In this document: piece by piece, positions 43,680 through 52,977 of the stretch
How positions within the stretch are numbered: the stretch's first letter is position 1
How the letters are laid out: the number at the start of each line of letters is the position of its first letter
Source: CAYXVJ01 sp050309435
GTDB taxonomy: Bacteria > Bacillota > Clostridia > Saccharofermentanales > Fastidiosipilaceae
Direction: 5' to 3'
Length of the DNA: 64,000 nucleotides
Assembly (NCBI GenBank): GCA_050309435.1
Contig: JBNRMJ010000011.1
Location: 1-64,000 of the forward strand
The notes under the pieces: model-generated
Database searches by the model: none
The model's input: the letters and a program-made list of their open reading frames with translations, nothing else
What the model was told of the DNA's origin: nothing
Made by a program: the position numbers and the translations under genes

Positions 43680-44579
43680 TTAACCGATTCTCCTTTTCAT
43701 CATTTCTCTCTTTAAGTCGGCAAAATAAGGGTAGTATTCTTCTCCCAGGAATTCTCCGGAAGCCATCATTTGCGATATAGTGTCCAGATCGACCCATCTG
43801 GCATCACAGGTTTCGGAGGCCTGGAAACGAATTTCCTCTGGCGATCCGTTCCACTCAAAGACCCAAACATCTTGTATCCAACCGTGTCCGTTTTCCAGAT
43901 TACGAAAACTGCGTTGAAACAAGAAACCCAGATGTGCATCGAGATCAATTCCCAATTCTTCTTTCGTTTCGCGAAGCGCTGCTTGCAAGCTGTCATCTCC
44001 CGCTACGGCGGCACCGCCTGTTGTTTCCCATTTACCGTCAATAGCAGAGCCTCTTTCGAATGATCGGCGATCGATCAGGCACCTACCTTCCTTATTGAAT
44101 TTCCAGACATGAACGACTAAATGATAGTAGCCGTAATCGAGACGTCTGCCTCGTTCGATGTATCGACCGGTCTTCTTTCCTTCATGGTCCAGAACATCAA
44201 AGATCTCTTTGGGACGGTAAGATAAAGTAACGTGATCTTCACGCTCTCGAAAACCGTAATCCAGAAAAAAAGCCCGATGGCTGGCAGACGGAATCAAGCT
44301 AACAAGATCATTCCCTTTCAGTTTCAAGTCACAAACCATACGGTCGAGAAGCAAGCCGGCAATTGTACGGGTATCGGAGCGAGAGTCCAAACATAAATGC
44401 GAGATATGAGCATTCTCCCGAGCCGCAATCAAGCCGATGCATTTCTCCTGCAAAAATGCCAGAAAAAAGACAGCGTCAAGTACGGCCGAATCATCTAAAG
44501 GCGACTCAAGATAAGATACAGATAAATCCTGATAATGTTTTACCGGATTTCCCTTTACCCGGCTGATCTTAACATCCAT
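43680..44579 (-). CDS. Fusion of a GNAT-like N-terminal domain and a Nudix hydrolase
   Basis: A 299-aa protein. Residues about 1-130 resemble GNAT acetyltransferases (CIGLIAARENAHISHLCLD; ASHRAFFLDYGF at the end of the fold). Residues about 140-299 are a Nudix domain (YGYYHLVVHVWKFNKEGRCLI). The Nudix box is GAAVAGDDSLQAALRETKEELGI, shown in parts as G-x5-D ... RETKEELGI, with Asp where the first Glu is usual. The C-terminal domain may hydrolyse a nucleoside diphosphate derivative. The acetyl-CoA loop of the N-terminal domain is not obvious, so it may not be an active acetyltransferase. GGGAAG precedes the ATG. Confidence 0.8.
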   Translation of the reverse strand: MDVKISRVKGNPVKHYQDLSVSYLESPLDDSAVLDAVFFLAFLQEKCIGLIAARENAHISHLCLDSRSDTRTIAGLLLDRMVCDLKLKGNDLVSLIPSASHRAFFLDYGFREREDHVTLSYRPKEIFDVLDHEGKKTGRYIERGRRLDYGYYHLVVHVWKFNKEGRCLIDRRSFERGSAIDGKWETTGGAAVAGDDSLQAALRETKEELGIDLDAHLGFLFQRSFRNLENGHGWIQDVWVFEWNGSPEEIRFQASETCDARWVDLDTISQMMASGEFLGEEYYPYFADLKREMMKRRIG

Positions 44580-44611
44580 CTCTGCTTCCCTTCTGCCGCA
44601 TCTTTTTCTGT

Positions 44612-45529
44612 TCAGAGTCTTCCTTCTTTTCTGGCCGTGTTGCGATCACGTAAAATGGCATGAAAAGCCGCACCCAGCAAAAGTGCATAAGTACAGACAT
44701 AGAGCCAAAGCATCAAAATCACAACACCTGTCATACCACCATAAATACTTAATGTTGCCGAGCGCGACACATAAATTGAAAAACCTGCCGAGGACAAAAC
44801 CCATGTCAAGGCCGCCAGCGAAGAGGCCGCCAGAGTATGCCTGACCTTTGTTTTTCTGGCCGCCGAAAAGTAATAAATTAAGAAGAAAGTAAGATCAAGA
44901 ATGGTAAAACCCGTGGCAAAGCTCGTCAAACGGATAAGATTCCGATTGGCGATAATAATGCCCGTCCATTCGATTATTCTGCTTAGAACGGCATCGCTGA
45001 AAGCCAGGATAAACATGACCAGCAGGATGAACACACCGGCCACCAGCGTTAAAATTACAGATAACAAACGCGACAACATAAAAATACTGCGCGATGGTTT
45101 AAGATGATAAATCTGCCTCAAGCTGATAATGACAGCATTGATTCCTTTAGATGCCGCCCAGACGAGGGATACTACACTCACCGAAATGGCAGAAATCGAT
45201 TCTGCCTGCGAGGCATCCCTATACAATCCTTCAAAAAGATTCAAGACAGGCAAAGGAATAAAATCAATCAGGTCTAGCGTCTTTTCCAAAACATTTAGTA
45301 AGCGGTCGCCAAAAAACAACACGGCACTTAAGATCAGTATCAGGAAAGGGAAAATAGCAAATACCATGTAATACGAAATCCCGGACGCCATGCGACTGAG
45401 GCGAAGTCTCTCCAAACGAACAGGGAAACTCCGCCAGGTAATCAGATCCGCATCACTCAATAACTGATAAGATCTGCGCTCGAACCTGAGCTGCCTGGAT
45501 TGCTCGCTAAGCCTCTGCCATCGACTCAT
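44612..45529 (-). CDS. YihY/BrkB-family membrane protein
   Basis: A 305-aa integral membrane protein of the YihY family, formerly annotated as ribonuclease BN. RMASGISYYMVFAIFPFLILILS (in parts: SYYxxFAxFPFL) is the typical N-terminal helix, followed by five more helices and SRSATLSIYGGMTGVVILMLWLYVC (in part: IYGGMTGVVILMLWLY), the family's C-terminal motif. Function unknown. The likely ATG at 45529 shares one base with the folA stop, so it is coupled to thyA-folA. Confidence 0.88.
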   Translation of the reverse strand: MSRWQRLSEQSRQLRFERRSYQLLSDADLITWRSFPVRLERLRLSRMASGISYYMVFAIFPFLILILSAVLFFGDRLLNVLEKTLDLIDFIPLPVLNLFEGLYRDASQAESISAISVSVVSLVWAASKGINAVIISLRQIYHLKPSRSIFMLSRLLSVILTLVAGVFILLVMFILAFSDAVLSRIIEWTGIIIANRNLIRLTSFATGFTILDLTFFLIYYFSAARKTKVRHTLAASSLAALTWVLSSAGFSIYVSRSATLSIYGGMTGVVILMLWLYVCTYALLLGAAFHAILRDRNTARKEGRL

Positions 45530-46065
45530 CACTCTATTTCCGTATCCAGCTTCTCAATCTCCGACAACGCTCTCGGTGCCAGATTCACATAGTGACAATA
45601 GGTATAATACAAATCGTTTTTCTCGTCATACTGACGCTCGGACTCATGAACCAGTTCCCAATGAGCCAAATGATCAAAATCGGGTATGAAATGCTCTGCA
45701 TCCTCAAATTCATAATCGATACGGGTAATCAGAGCCGATGTGCAAAATGCTTCCAGGGCCGTATAAACAGATGCCCCTCCGATTAAACATAGATCGTCTT
45801 TCGCTTCGATCATGTTTTTGAGCTCGGTATAACTACGGCATATTTCATATCCTTCGCCTTCATCCAAAGTACGACTTAAGACTATATTGCGACGCTTCGG
45901 CAAGGGTTTACCGCCGGGAAAGCTCTCCATGGTCTTCCGGCCGTAAATAACTGTTTTACCTAAGGTGAGTGAGCGAAAACGTTTTAAGTCGGCAGGGATT
46001 GCGACCAGAAGCTCACTTTTACGACCGATGGCCCAGTTCTTGTCTGCAGCTACTATCAGTTCCAT
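45529..46065 (-). CDS. folA: Dihydrofolate reductase
   Basis: A 178-aa NADPH-dependent reductase that renews tetrahydrofolate, consumed by ThyA encoded just upstream. MELIVAADKNWAIGRKSEL contains the N-terminal WAIG block, PADLKRFRSLTLGKTVIYGRKTMES the ligand-binding Asp and GRKT motif (shown in parts), and CLIGGASVYTAL the C-terminal cofactor motif. GGAGTG precedes ATG 46065. It is 11 bases after thyA. Confidence 0.92.
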   Translation of the reverse strand: MELIVAADKNWAIGRKSELLVAIPADLKRFRSLTLGKTVIYGRKTMESFPGGKPLPKRRNIVLSRTLDEGEGYEICRSYTELKNMIEAKDDLCLIGGASVYTALEAFCTSALITRIDYEFEDAEHFIPDFDHLAHWELVHESERQYDEKNDLYYTYCHYVNLAPRALSEIEKLDTEIE

Positions 46066-46075
46066 AGCCCACTCC

Positions 46076-46906
46076 TTAGATCGCAACCGGGAAACGACCG
46101 ATGGCAGCCCCGTGCTCATAATTCTCCAAACGGAAACTGTCAACTGTAAAGTCGTAGAAATTATCGATCGACGGATCGATCCATAACTTAGGTGCCGTGA
46201 AGGATTCGCGCTCGATTAAATCCTCGACAATAGGAATGTGACGATCATATATATGAGCATCCGAAATTACATGGACAAGCTCTCCTGCTTCCAGTCCGCT
46301 TACTTGAGCAAACATGTGGACCAAAACGGCATATTGGCAGACGTTCCAGTTATTGGCTGCCAGCATATCCTGCGAACGCTGATTTAATATAGCGTTTAGT
46401 TTATTTCCTGTGACATTGAACGTCATACTGTAAGCACATGGGTACAATGCCATCTCGTGCAAATCCTCGAAGTTGTAGAGGTTGGTCATGATGCGGCGAC
46501 TGGCAGGATTATGCTTCAAATCATAAAGAACGCGATCGACCTGATCGAACTCGCCTTCACGGTATTTATGTTTTACACTCAGTTGATAACCGTATGCTTT
46601 ACCGATCGAGCCTGTTTCGTCTGCCCATTGATCCCAGATCTTCGAATTCAAATCCTTGATATTATTGGACTTTTTCTGCCAGATCCACAACAGCTCGTCA
46701 ACTAGAGCCTTAAAATTAATCTTCCTGATCGTTAAAATAGGAAACTCTTCCGCCAGATTATAGCGGTTCACAATACCAAAACACTTAATCGTGTGAGCCG
46801 GAACACCATCCTCCCAGCGCGGCCGAACCTCCATATGCTCGTCCGAAAAGCCTTTCTCGAGGATTTCTTTACAATTGGCCTGAAAGACCTTATCTACATA
46901 GCTCAT
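46076..46906 (-). CDS. thyA: Thymidylate synthase
   Basis: A 276-aa enzyme that makes dTMP from dUMP and methylene-tetrahydrofolate. The catalytic Cys is in ALYPCAYSMTFNV, then LNQRSQDMLAANNWNVCQYAVL (in parts: QRSQDMLAANNWN) and HVISDAHIYDRHI complete the dUMP and folate sites. The YPCAYS variant replaces the usual PPCH, as in a known subgroup of clostridial ThyA. ATG 46906 with GGAGG is preferred over an upstream start. It forms an operon with folA and the YihY-family gene. Confidence 0.92.
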   Translation of the reverse strand: MSYVDKVFQANCKEILEKGFSDEHMEVRPRWEDGVPAHTIKCFGIVNRYNLAEEFPILTIRKINFKALVDELLWIWQKKSNNIKDLNSKIWDQWADETGSIGKAYGYQLSVKHKYREGEFDQVDRVLYDLKHNPASRRIMTNLYNFEDLHEMALYPCAYSMTFNVTGNKLNAILNQRSQDMLAANNWNVCQYAVLVHMFAQVSGLEAGELVHVISDAHIYDRHIPIVEDLIERESFTAPKLWIDPSIDNFYDFTVDSFRLENYEHGAAIGRFPVAI

Positions 46907-47003
46907 TACTGCCTCCATCTCTTAAACAGGAAAATCACTTATCGGTAATTCATTATATCAGCATCTTTCATTCTACCCAAACTCCTGCCCCGGTATACAA
47001 GTT

Positions 47004-47681
47004 TCATACAGTAATCAGGTCTTTTATTTGATTAAATCTAGCTTCCTTAATGCCCGAAACCTGCATAATATCTTCAATTGAAGCAAACGGACCATTTTCA
47101 TCCCGCCAGCTGATGATTGCTTTCGCCGTCGAAATACCGATCCCCGGTAAAGTAGAAAGAAGGTCCTCTCCGGCTTCGTTGATGTTTACTAATGACAGGG
47201 ATTCTGATATACGTGCTTCACCTTCCTGCAAAGGCGGTTTCTCGTCATCTTGGATTTCTTCGATGTAAGGTATCCTTGTCATCTCATGGGCAAAAAGAAC
47301 CCTCGCGAGATTGATATAGTCAAGCGCTGCTTCGCTGTGTAAACCGCCTGCCAGTGATACGATATCGGCCAGAATAGCACCTTCTTTAACGTAGTAAAGT
47401 CCCGGCTTATTGACCGCTCCTGTAATGTAAACCGGAAATTCAAAGATACTGTCACGAGGAGAGCTTCCGGTGCTTTTCATAGAAGCTTCAATCGTATCGA
47501 CACTTACTTCCGATATACTCTCTTCTGCACGGCTAAAAGGCCGCTCTTCTTCCAAGTCGATCAATTCCGGCCTGAGCTCCGGCCAAACGATACTCATCAT
47601 AAAAGCGGCTAACAGTATCAAAGCTAGAATCAGTATGTATTTAGGCAGATTCTTGCTCATGATTTCGGCTAATCCGTTCAT
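47004..47681 (-). CDS. comEA: ComEA-like DNA-binding protein with SLBB and helix-hairpin-helix domains
   Basis: A 225-aa protein with an N-terminal membrane anchor (about 14-34), a linker, an SLBB domain (VYITGAVNKPGLYYVKEG) and a C-terminal double HhH (VNINEAGEDLLSTLPGIGISTAKAIISWR, in parts: LPGIGISTAKAII). This is the layout of ComEA, the receptor for double-stranded DNA in natural transformation. No comEB/comEC follows within the window. GAGGGGG lies before the ATG. Confidence 0.88.
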   Translation of the reverse strand: MNGLAEIMSKNLPKYILILALILLAAFMMSIVWPELRPELIDLEEERPFSRAEESISEVSVDTIEASMKSTGSSPRDSIFEFPVYITGAVNKPGLYYVKEGAILADIVSLAGGLHSEAALDYINLARVLFAHEMTRIPYIEEIQDDEKPPLQEGEARISESLSLVNINEAGEDLLSTLPGIGISTAKAIISWRDENGPFASIEDIMQVSGIKEARFNQIKDLITV

Positions 47682-47716
47682 CGGAATACCCCCTCTCTAA
47701 TCTTTGTTTCAAGCAT

Positions 47717-47750
47717 AAAAAAAAGCAGCTGCTCCTGGACAACTGCTTTT
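47717..47750 (-). terminator. Terminator after rsfS
   Basis: On the minus strand AAAAGCAG and CTGCTTTT form the base of a hairpin that is followed by a run of eight Ts. It ends the long Lrp-pur-nadD-rsfS transcription unit and separates it from comEA. Confidence 0.75.
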
Positions 47751-47775
47751 CAACCCATTTACCGATTATTCTTAT

Positions 47776-48168
47776 TTATTCCATATCCGGAGCTTTCTGT
47801 TCGCGTGTCCAAAGTTTTTCCAGACTGTAGTAAGCGCGTTCTTCCGGATGGAAAAGATGGACAACTACATCTCCGTAATCGAGGAGGATCCAGCGAACCG
47901 TATCCAAACCTTCGGTTCGTATCGGCTTTCTCTGATACTTCTCCTGCATCTTCTCGATTAAATGCTCGGACATGCTGCGACCCTGAGGCGTGGAGTTGAT
48001 CGTAGCGAGGATAAAGTAGTCTGCCAGACTGCTGCGTTCTGTTATCGGTATTAAAACCACATCCTCGGCTTTCCGTTCTTCAAGCAATGCCACCATATCA
48101 TGTGCCATCTCCGTGCCGGGTAGTTTCTGTTCGTTCTCTGGCGAAGTAGCCTCGTTCTGATTGATCAA
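47776..48168 (-). CDS. rsfS: Ribosomal silencing factor RsfS
   Basis: A 130-aa protein that binds L14 and prevents subunit joining in starvation. AEDVVLIPITERSSLADYFILATINS (in part: SSLADYFILAT) and YGDVVVHLFHPEERAYYSLEKLW (in part: VVHLFHPEERAYYSLEKLW) are its signatures. About 20 residues precede the conserved domain, starting at TTG 48168. An alternative start at Met21 is possible. It follows the nadD-yqeK fusion, the usual nadD-yqeK-rsfS order. Confidence 0.9.
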   Translation of the reverse strand: MINQNEATSPENEQKLPGTEMAHDMVALLEERKAEDVVLIPITERSSLADYFILATINSTPQGRSMSEHLIEKMQEKYQRKPIRTEGLDTVRWILLDYGDVVVHLFHPEERAYYSLEKLWTREQKAPDME

Positions 48169-48259
48169 ATTTAGATCCTGCCTTTCTTTACTCTGTTCTT
48201 ATTTTACCTTTATACGATATATTTGTCTTAGATCAGCGCTCTTCTGACACAAAATTCAT

Positions 48260-49468
48260 TTATCTGCTTTTTCTTGCCACGCTTTCCCGCAGATCCTGCA
48301 AGGCGGCATGGCTGTACGGCTCGGGTGTAAAATTCATACGAACGGCAAAGTTCTCCACCGCTTCCAGGCAAGCCAATGTTGCCAAATCCAAATCGACCTC
48401 GGACAGTTGTCTAATCTTGTCCAAATCGGAAAACTGCCGGCCGGGTTCGGATTTGTCGGCCAGGAAGATGACCTTGGCCAGATCGGATGCACCTTCATTG
48501 AGCGTGGTATGCCATCTGACAGCATCCAGGATCTCCGGATCATGAACATCAAAGAGAGCCGGTATCAAACTGGTCGCAGCCGCAGGAGCGTGCAGGAAGG
48601 CCAGCGATCCTTTCCATCTTTCGGGTACGTCGCCGCTGAGTTCCCAGAGTTCTTCCACCTTTGTTTCTCGGCCGACATCATGCATCAAGGCTGCCAAAGC
48701 GGCCTTATCCGGATCCACGTTAAAACGCAGAGCCAAAGCAACAGCATAATACATGGTATCAAGACTATGTAAAAGACGCTTTAAACTAAGCTTCCGGAAA
48801 AGTATAGTTTCGATTCCGGCCAGTTTTGTCAGGGTTTCCGGCTGTAAAGATTCCAATACCTGCTCCTTATGATATAACTGATGCAGATCAATAAAGGACA
48901 GTACCTTCTTCGGTAAAGGCAGATCCTCGTCTTGCTCGCCGTTTCTGATAGCTTTTCGAATATCCGTCGAAGAAACATCAATGGCCGGTGCATCATAAAT
49001 TGCAATGTCGGCGTCGAAATCCGACCGTAAAACGGCCGCTCTCTCTTCGGCGGCCTCCCTGTCCACACCGGGACGGACAAATGCCGCGATTTTCATCATT
49101 TTAAGCAACTTCGCGGCTTCATACCATAGATGGATCTGGAGCACGACATCCAAACCGCAGATCAAATACAGATTGTCGCCGGGCTGAAGCGATGACTTGA
49201 TTTCGAGAACCGTTTCCAGAGTATAAGAAGGCCCCCTTCGCAACATCTCGATGGTGGATATTTCAATACCCGGCTTGTTCTTCAAAGCAAGTTTACACAT
49301 TGCATAACGGTAGGTCATCATGCTAACGGCATGTGTTTTGTGATACGGGTGACCGGCCGGCATAACAATCACCTTGTCCAGGGCAAGCTGATCTCGAGCC
49401 ATCTCAACGAGGTGTACATGACCTATATGTATCGGATCGAATGTCCCGCCGAAAAAACCTAAATTCAT
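48260..49468 (-). CDS. nadD: Fusion of NadD (nicotinate-nucleotide adenylyltransferase) and YqeK-like HD hydrolase
   Basis: A 402-aa protein. Residues 1-195 are NadD: GGTFDPIHIGHVHL (residues 8-21) and DVSSTDIRKAIR near 170 carry the nucleotidyl-transferase motifs of NAD synthesis. Residues about 225-395 are an HD-domain of the YqeK type: AALMHDVGRETKVEE (HD pair) and WHTTLNEGASDLAKVIFLADK (in part: ADK). In most Firmicutes these are two adjacent genes, here joined. YqeK proteins are Ap4A hydrolases by recent family work. The purD stop is 7 bases upstream. Confidence 0.88.
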   Translation of the reverse strand: MNLGFFGGTFDPIHIGHVHLVEMARDQLALDKVIVMPAGHPYHKTHAVSMMTYRYAMCKLALKNKPGIEISTIEMLRRGPSYTLETVLEIKSSLQPGDNLYLICGLDVVLQIHLWYEAAKLLKMMKIAAFVRPGVDREAAEERAAVLRSDFDADIAIYDAPAIDVSSTDIRKAIRNGEQDEDLPLPKKVLSFIDLHQLYHKEQVLESLQPETLTKLAGIETILFRKLSLKRLLHSLDTMYYAVALALRFNVDPDKAALAALMHDVGRETKVEELWELSGDVPERWKGSLAFLHAPAAATSLIPALFDVHDPEILDAVRWHTTLNEGASDLAKVIFLADKSEPGRQFSDLDKIRQLSEVDLDLATLACLEAVENFAVRMNFTPEPYSHAALQDLRESVARKSR

Positions 49469-49475
49469 CTTTATG

Positions 49476-50753
49476 TTACTTTCCTGTTCTACTCTTAATC
49501 GCGTGTCTGCCGATATCCCGACGTAGCATCATACCCTCAAAGGATATCTTATCGACTTCCTGATAACATAACTTAATTGCGGCATCTAAATCAGCCGCAC
49601 ATGCTACAAGCGATAAAACTCTTCCGCCGCCGGTCAATACTTTTCGCTGCTCTCCGGATCTGGTGCCTGCCTCAAAGAGGTACACGTCCTTGATGTCTTT
49701 TAAGCCTTTGATCTCCAGTCCGATACTGTATGTGCCGGGATAACCGCCGGAAGCCAGTACGACGCAGGCACTGGCATCTTTTTTCCACTTGATATCAAGC
49801 TTGTCCAGACGTTTGCTTAATATGGCCCGGGCAATCTCAGCCAGATCACTTTCCAGGAGCGGCATAAGAGCCTGGCATTCAGGATCGCCGAAACGAGCAT
49901 TATACTCGATGACTTTCACGCCTTCAACAGTTGAGATTAAACCGAAATAGATGACGCCCTTATAGTCGATGCCTTCCAGACGTAAACCTTCCAGCGTCGG
50001 CTTGACGATCTTATCTTCAATCTCGAGAAGATCAGACGGATGCAATTCAATACCCGGAACAACAGCACCCATCCCGCCGGTATTCGGTCCCCGGTCATCG
50101 TCATATGCACGTTTATGGTCTCTGACCGGCGGCATAAGACTATAACTGATGCCATCCGTAAAAGCCAGAAGTGTAAATTCTTCTCCTTCTAAAAACTCTT
50201 CGAATAAAATGGTCTTACCGGCATCGCCATATCTCTTTTCCTGCATCAAATGTCCGGTAGCTTCAATCAAATCTTTCCTGCTATGACAGACAACGACTCC
50301 TTTTCCCAGAGCCAGTCCGTCGGCTTTTACCACTTGGGGCAAAGTACAGCTTTCGGCATAAGCCAGCGCCTCGGAGTAAGTCGAAAAACTGTTATACTTC
50401 GCAGTCGGAATGCGCATCTTCTTCATAATGCTTTTTCCGAAGATTTTACTGGCTTCTAACTGAGCAGCGTTCGCCCGTGGTCCGAATGCTCTGATTCCAT
50501 CAGCCTCGAGTCTATCTATGAGGCCCATGGCCAGGGGATCATCCGGTCCGACGAAAACAAGATCAACGGCCAGTGTTTTGGCAAGATCCAAGATTCCTTC
50601 GAGATCCGTCGCAGCGATCGGGAAGCAAGAAGCATATTGAGAGATCCCATGATTACCCGGTGCGCAATAAAGCTTATTGACTCGCGGACTTTGAGCTAGT
50701 TTCCACGCAAGTGCCGCCTCTCTGCCACCTCCGCCAATCAATAAAATGTCCAT
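49476..50753 (-). CDS. purD: Phosphoribosylamine-glycine ligase (GAR synthetase)
   Basis: An ATP-grasp ligase of de novo purine synthesis, 425 aa. LLIGGGGREAALAW (residues 5-18), MKKMRIPTAKY, KADGLALGKGVVVC, LEGEEFTLLAFTDG, NTGGMGAVVPG and YNARFGDPECQALMP are the classical PurD motifs. It is the last pur gene in the run and is followed by nadD after 7 bases. Confidence 0.93.
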   Translation of the reverse strand: MDILLIGGGGREAALAWKLAQSPRVNKLYCAPGNHGISQYASCFPIAATDLEGILDLAKTLAVDLVFVGPDDPLAMGLIDRLEADGIRAFGPRANAAQLEASKIFGKSIMKKMRIPTAKYNSFSTYSEALAYAESCTLPQVVKADGLALGKGVVVCHSRKDLIEATGHLMQEKRYGDAGKTILFEEFLEGEEFTLLAFTDGISYSLMPPVRDHKRAYDDDRGPNTGGMGAVVPGIELHPSDLLEIEDKIVKPTLEGLRLEGIDYKGVIYFGLISTVEGVKVIEYNARFGDPECQALMPLLESDLAEIARAILSKRLDKLDIKWKKDASACVVLASGGYPGTYSIGLEIKGLKDIKDVYLFEAGTRSGEQRKVLTGGGRVLSLVACAADLDAAIKLCYQEVDKISFEGMMLRRDIGRHAIKSRTGK

Positions 50754-50776
50754 GACCTTGCGTCCTTTCTCTGCTA

Positions 50777-52339
50777 TCAGTGCCTGAAATGTCTCTTACC
50801 GGTGAAATACATGGGTATCGCATGACGATTACATGCGTCGATCGAATCTTGATCACGAATCGAACCACCCGGTTGGACGATTAAACCTATGCCTGCCGAA
50901 GCCGCTGCTTCGACACAATCATCAAAGGGGAAAAACGCATCGGACGCTAAAACAGAGCCCTTTGCCTTATCACCTGCCTGACGAATCGCTATTTCCAGTG
51001 CCGTAATGCGGTTGACTTGACCCGGACCCACACCAACTGTCTGTTTATCTTTTACTAGACATATGGCATTCGATTTAATGTGTTTCACTACCTTCATGCC
51101 GAAAATTGCATCTTCGAGTGCTTCTTTCGCAGCAACTGCGACGGTAACCTGTTCAAATTGCTCCGGATCAAACGAGGCCATATCACTGTCTTGAAGCAGC
51201 AAGCCGTCATAGACGGTTTTGGCGCTTTGCGTACCGGATACATAAGACTCGGCGATATCGGGAAGTTCCATCAATCTGATTTTTTTCCTGGCGGACAAGA
51301 TAGAGAGTGCTTCTTCTTCATATGCCGGCGCGATTATCAACTCAAGGAAGATCTTTGACATTTTTTCGGCTATCGTTTTTGTAAGCGGCCGGTTTAATGC
51401 TACGATGCCTCCGAAAATCGAAACCGGATCCGCCTCGTAAGCCCGATCCCATGCTTCATCGATGGTAGATCTGCTGGCAATCCCGCAGGGGTTGGCATGT
51501 TTAACCGCGACCACCGTCGGCTCGCCGACAAACTCTTTAAGCATGGCAAGCGCGGCATCGGCGTCTGAAATGTTGTTATAGGACAAAGCCTTACCATGGA
51601 GCTGACGTGCCTTGGGTAGCGAACCGGAATGAAGCCTGACACGCTGATAAAAAGCCGCGGTCTGATGACTGTTTTCACCATAGCGAAGGTCTTCTGCTTT
51701 CTCGTAGGTCAAGGTTAACTCATTGGGATATGTCTCTAACGGTCTTCCGGCGCTTGCTGTTTGTTCACGCAGATACTCGGCAATCAGAGCATCGTAAGAT
51801 GCCGTGTGAGCGAATACTTTTGCTGCCAGATAAAGACGGGTAGCACTAGTCGTATGGCCCAGTGATTTTAGCTCATCCAGCAACAACGCATAGTCGCCGG
51901 GATCGGTGACTACCGTAACAGATGCGTGGTTCTTGGCAGCCGCACGCAGCATGCCCGGTCCTCCGATATCGATGTTCTCGATTGCTTCGGAAAAAGTGAC
52001 TTGTTCTTGTCTGATGGTCTCTTTAAAGGGGTAGAGATTAACGACGACCAGGTCTATCGGGCGTATACCGGCTTTTGTCAGAAATTCCATATGTTCCGGT
52101 TTCTCTCTGTCCGCCAGAATGCCGGCATGGATATTCGGGTGGAGAGTCTTAACCCGGCCATCCAGACATTCGGGAAAACCGGTCACATCACTGACATCGC
52201 TTACGATAAAACCATTTTCACGAAGCAAAGAAGCCGTTCCGCCGGTAGAAACAAGTTCCACGCCCAGATCGCTTAGACCTTTCGCCAGATCAAGCAATCC
52301 CGATTTATCCGATACACTCAATAATGCTCTTGATATCAT
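50777..52339 (-). CDS. purH: Bifunctional AICAR transformylase / IMP cyclohydrolase
   Basis: A 520-aa enzyme for the last two steps to IMP. The N-terminal MGS-like cyclohydrolase domain (about 1-145) has LVSTGGTASLLRENG and DGRVKTLHPNIHAGIL. The C-terminal transformylase (about 150-520) has DLRYGENSHQTAAFY, VAVKHANPCGIAS (catalytic Lys-His) and DAFFPFDDCVEAAA (in part). The ATG overlaps the purN stop by 4 bases. Confidence 0.94.
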   Translation of the reverse strand: MISRALLSVSDKSGLLDLAKGLSDLGVELVSTGGTASLLRENGFIVSDVSDVTGFPECLDGRVKTLHPNIHAGILADREKPEHMEFLTKAGIRPIDLVVVNLYPFKETIRQEQVTFSEAIENIDIGGPGMLRAAAKNHASVTVVTDPGDYALLLDELKSLGHTTSATRLYLAAKVFAHTASYDALIAEYLREQTASAGRPLETYPNELTLTYEKAEDLRYGENSHQTAAFYQRVRLHSGSLPKARQLHGKALSYNNISDADAALAMLKEFVGEPTVVAVKHANPCGIASRSTIDEAWDRAYEADPVSIFGGIVALNRPLTKTIAEKMSKIFLELIIAPAYEEEALSILSARKKIRLMELPDIAESYVSGTQSAKTVYDGLLLQDSDMASFDPEQFEQVTVAVAAKEALEDAIFGMKVVKHIKSNAICLVKDKQTVGVGPGQVNRITALEIAIRQAGDKAKGSVLASDAFFPFDDCVEAAASAGIGLIVQPGGSIRDQDSIDACNRHAIPMYFTGKRHFRH

Positions 52340-52977
52340 TTATCCAACTCCTGTGATTCTTCATTTCTTTTACGAATGTTCGTGTCTAACCTGCCTTTTG
52401 TGATTAAATCGACGACTTGCGGTAAGATAATCTGTTCTGCTTCACGCATCACGCGTTTTTGTAATGTTTTGGCATTATCTTCCGGTAAAACGGCGACTTT
52501 TCTCTGCATAAGGATCGGCCCTTTATCGTACTCGCTCGTCACTAGATGGACTGTTGCACCGGTCCATTGAAGGCCGGCTTCCAGTACTGCTTCATGTGGT
52601 TTGATGCCGTAATATCCCTGTCCGCCGAATTGAGGCAGTAAACTGGGATGAACGTTAATAATCCTTCCCTGGTAAGCCGAAACAAGATCGTCTCCCAAAC
52701 GGGTCAGGAAGCCTGCCAGTACTATCAGGTCGATATCATAGGATTTTAACGCTTCAATAAATGCCCGGTCGTAATCCGCTTGATTCGTATATGATTTTCT
52801 CGATAAAACAACTGTCGGTATACCTGCCGTTATCGCTTTCGTCTCGGCCGGAGTATTGTGTCTTGATGCAATAACCAAAGCGAAATTCGCTTCAACCAGC
52901 TCGCCTCGTGCCTTGGCCCGAAGCATAGCCTCGAGGTTCGTTCCACCTCCGGAAACACAAATCGCCACATTCATCAT
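52336..52977 (-). CDS. purN: Phosphoribosylglycinamide formyltransferase
   Basis: A 213-aa 10-formyl-THF-dependent transformylase. VAICVSGGGTNLEAML opens the phosphate site, IINVHPSLLPQFGG carries the catalytic Asn-His, and VTSEYDKGPILMQ the catalytic Asp. It overlaps purF and purH by 4 bases on each side. In many Firmicutes purM lies between purF and purN. It is absent here. Confidence 0.93.
   Translation of the reverse strand: MMNVAICVSGGGTNLEAMLRAKARGELVEANFALVIASRHNTPAETKAITAGIPTVVLSRKSYTNQADYDRAFIEALKSYDIDLIVLAGFLTRLGDDLVSAYQGRIINVHPSLLPQFGGQGYYGIKPHEAVLEAGLQWTGATVHLVTSEYDKGPILMQRKVAVLPEDNAKTLQKRVMREAEQIILPQVVDLITKGRLDTNIRKRNEESQELDK

Noticed and set aside
46395..46450. ThyA active-site change (YPCAYS)
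   Set aside because: It looks unlike the usual PPCH motif, but the Cys is kept and the variant is typical of a known ThyA group.
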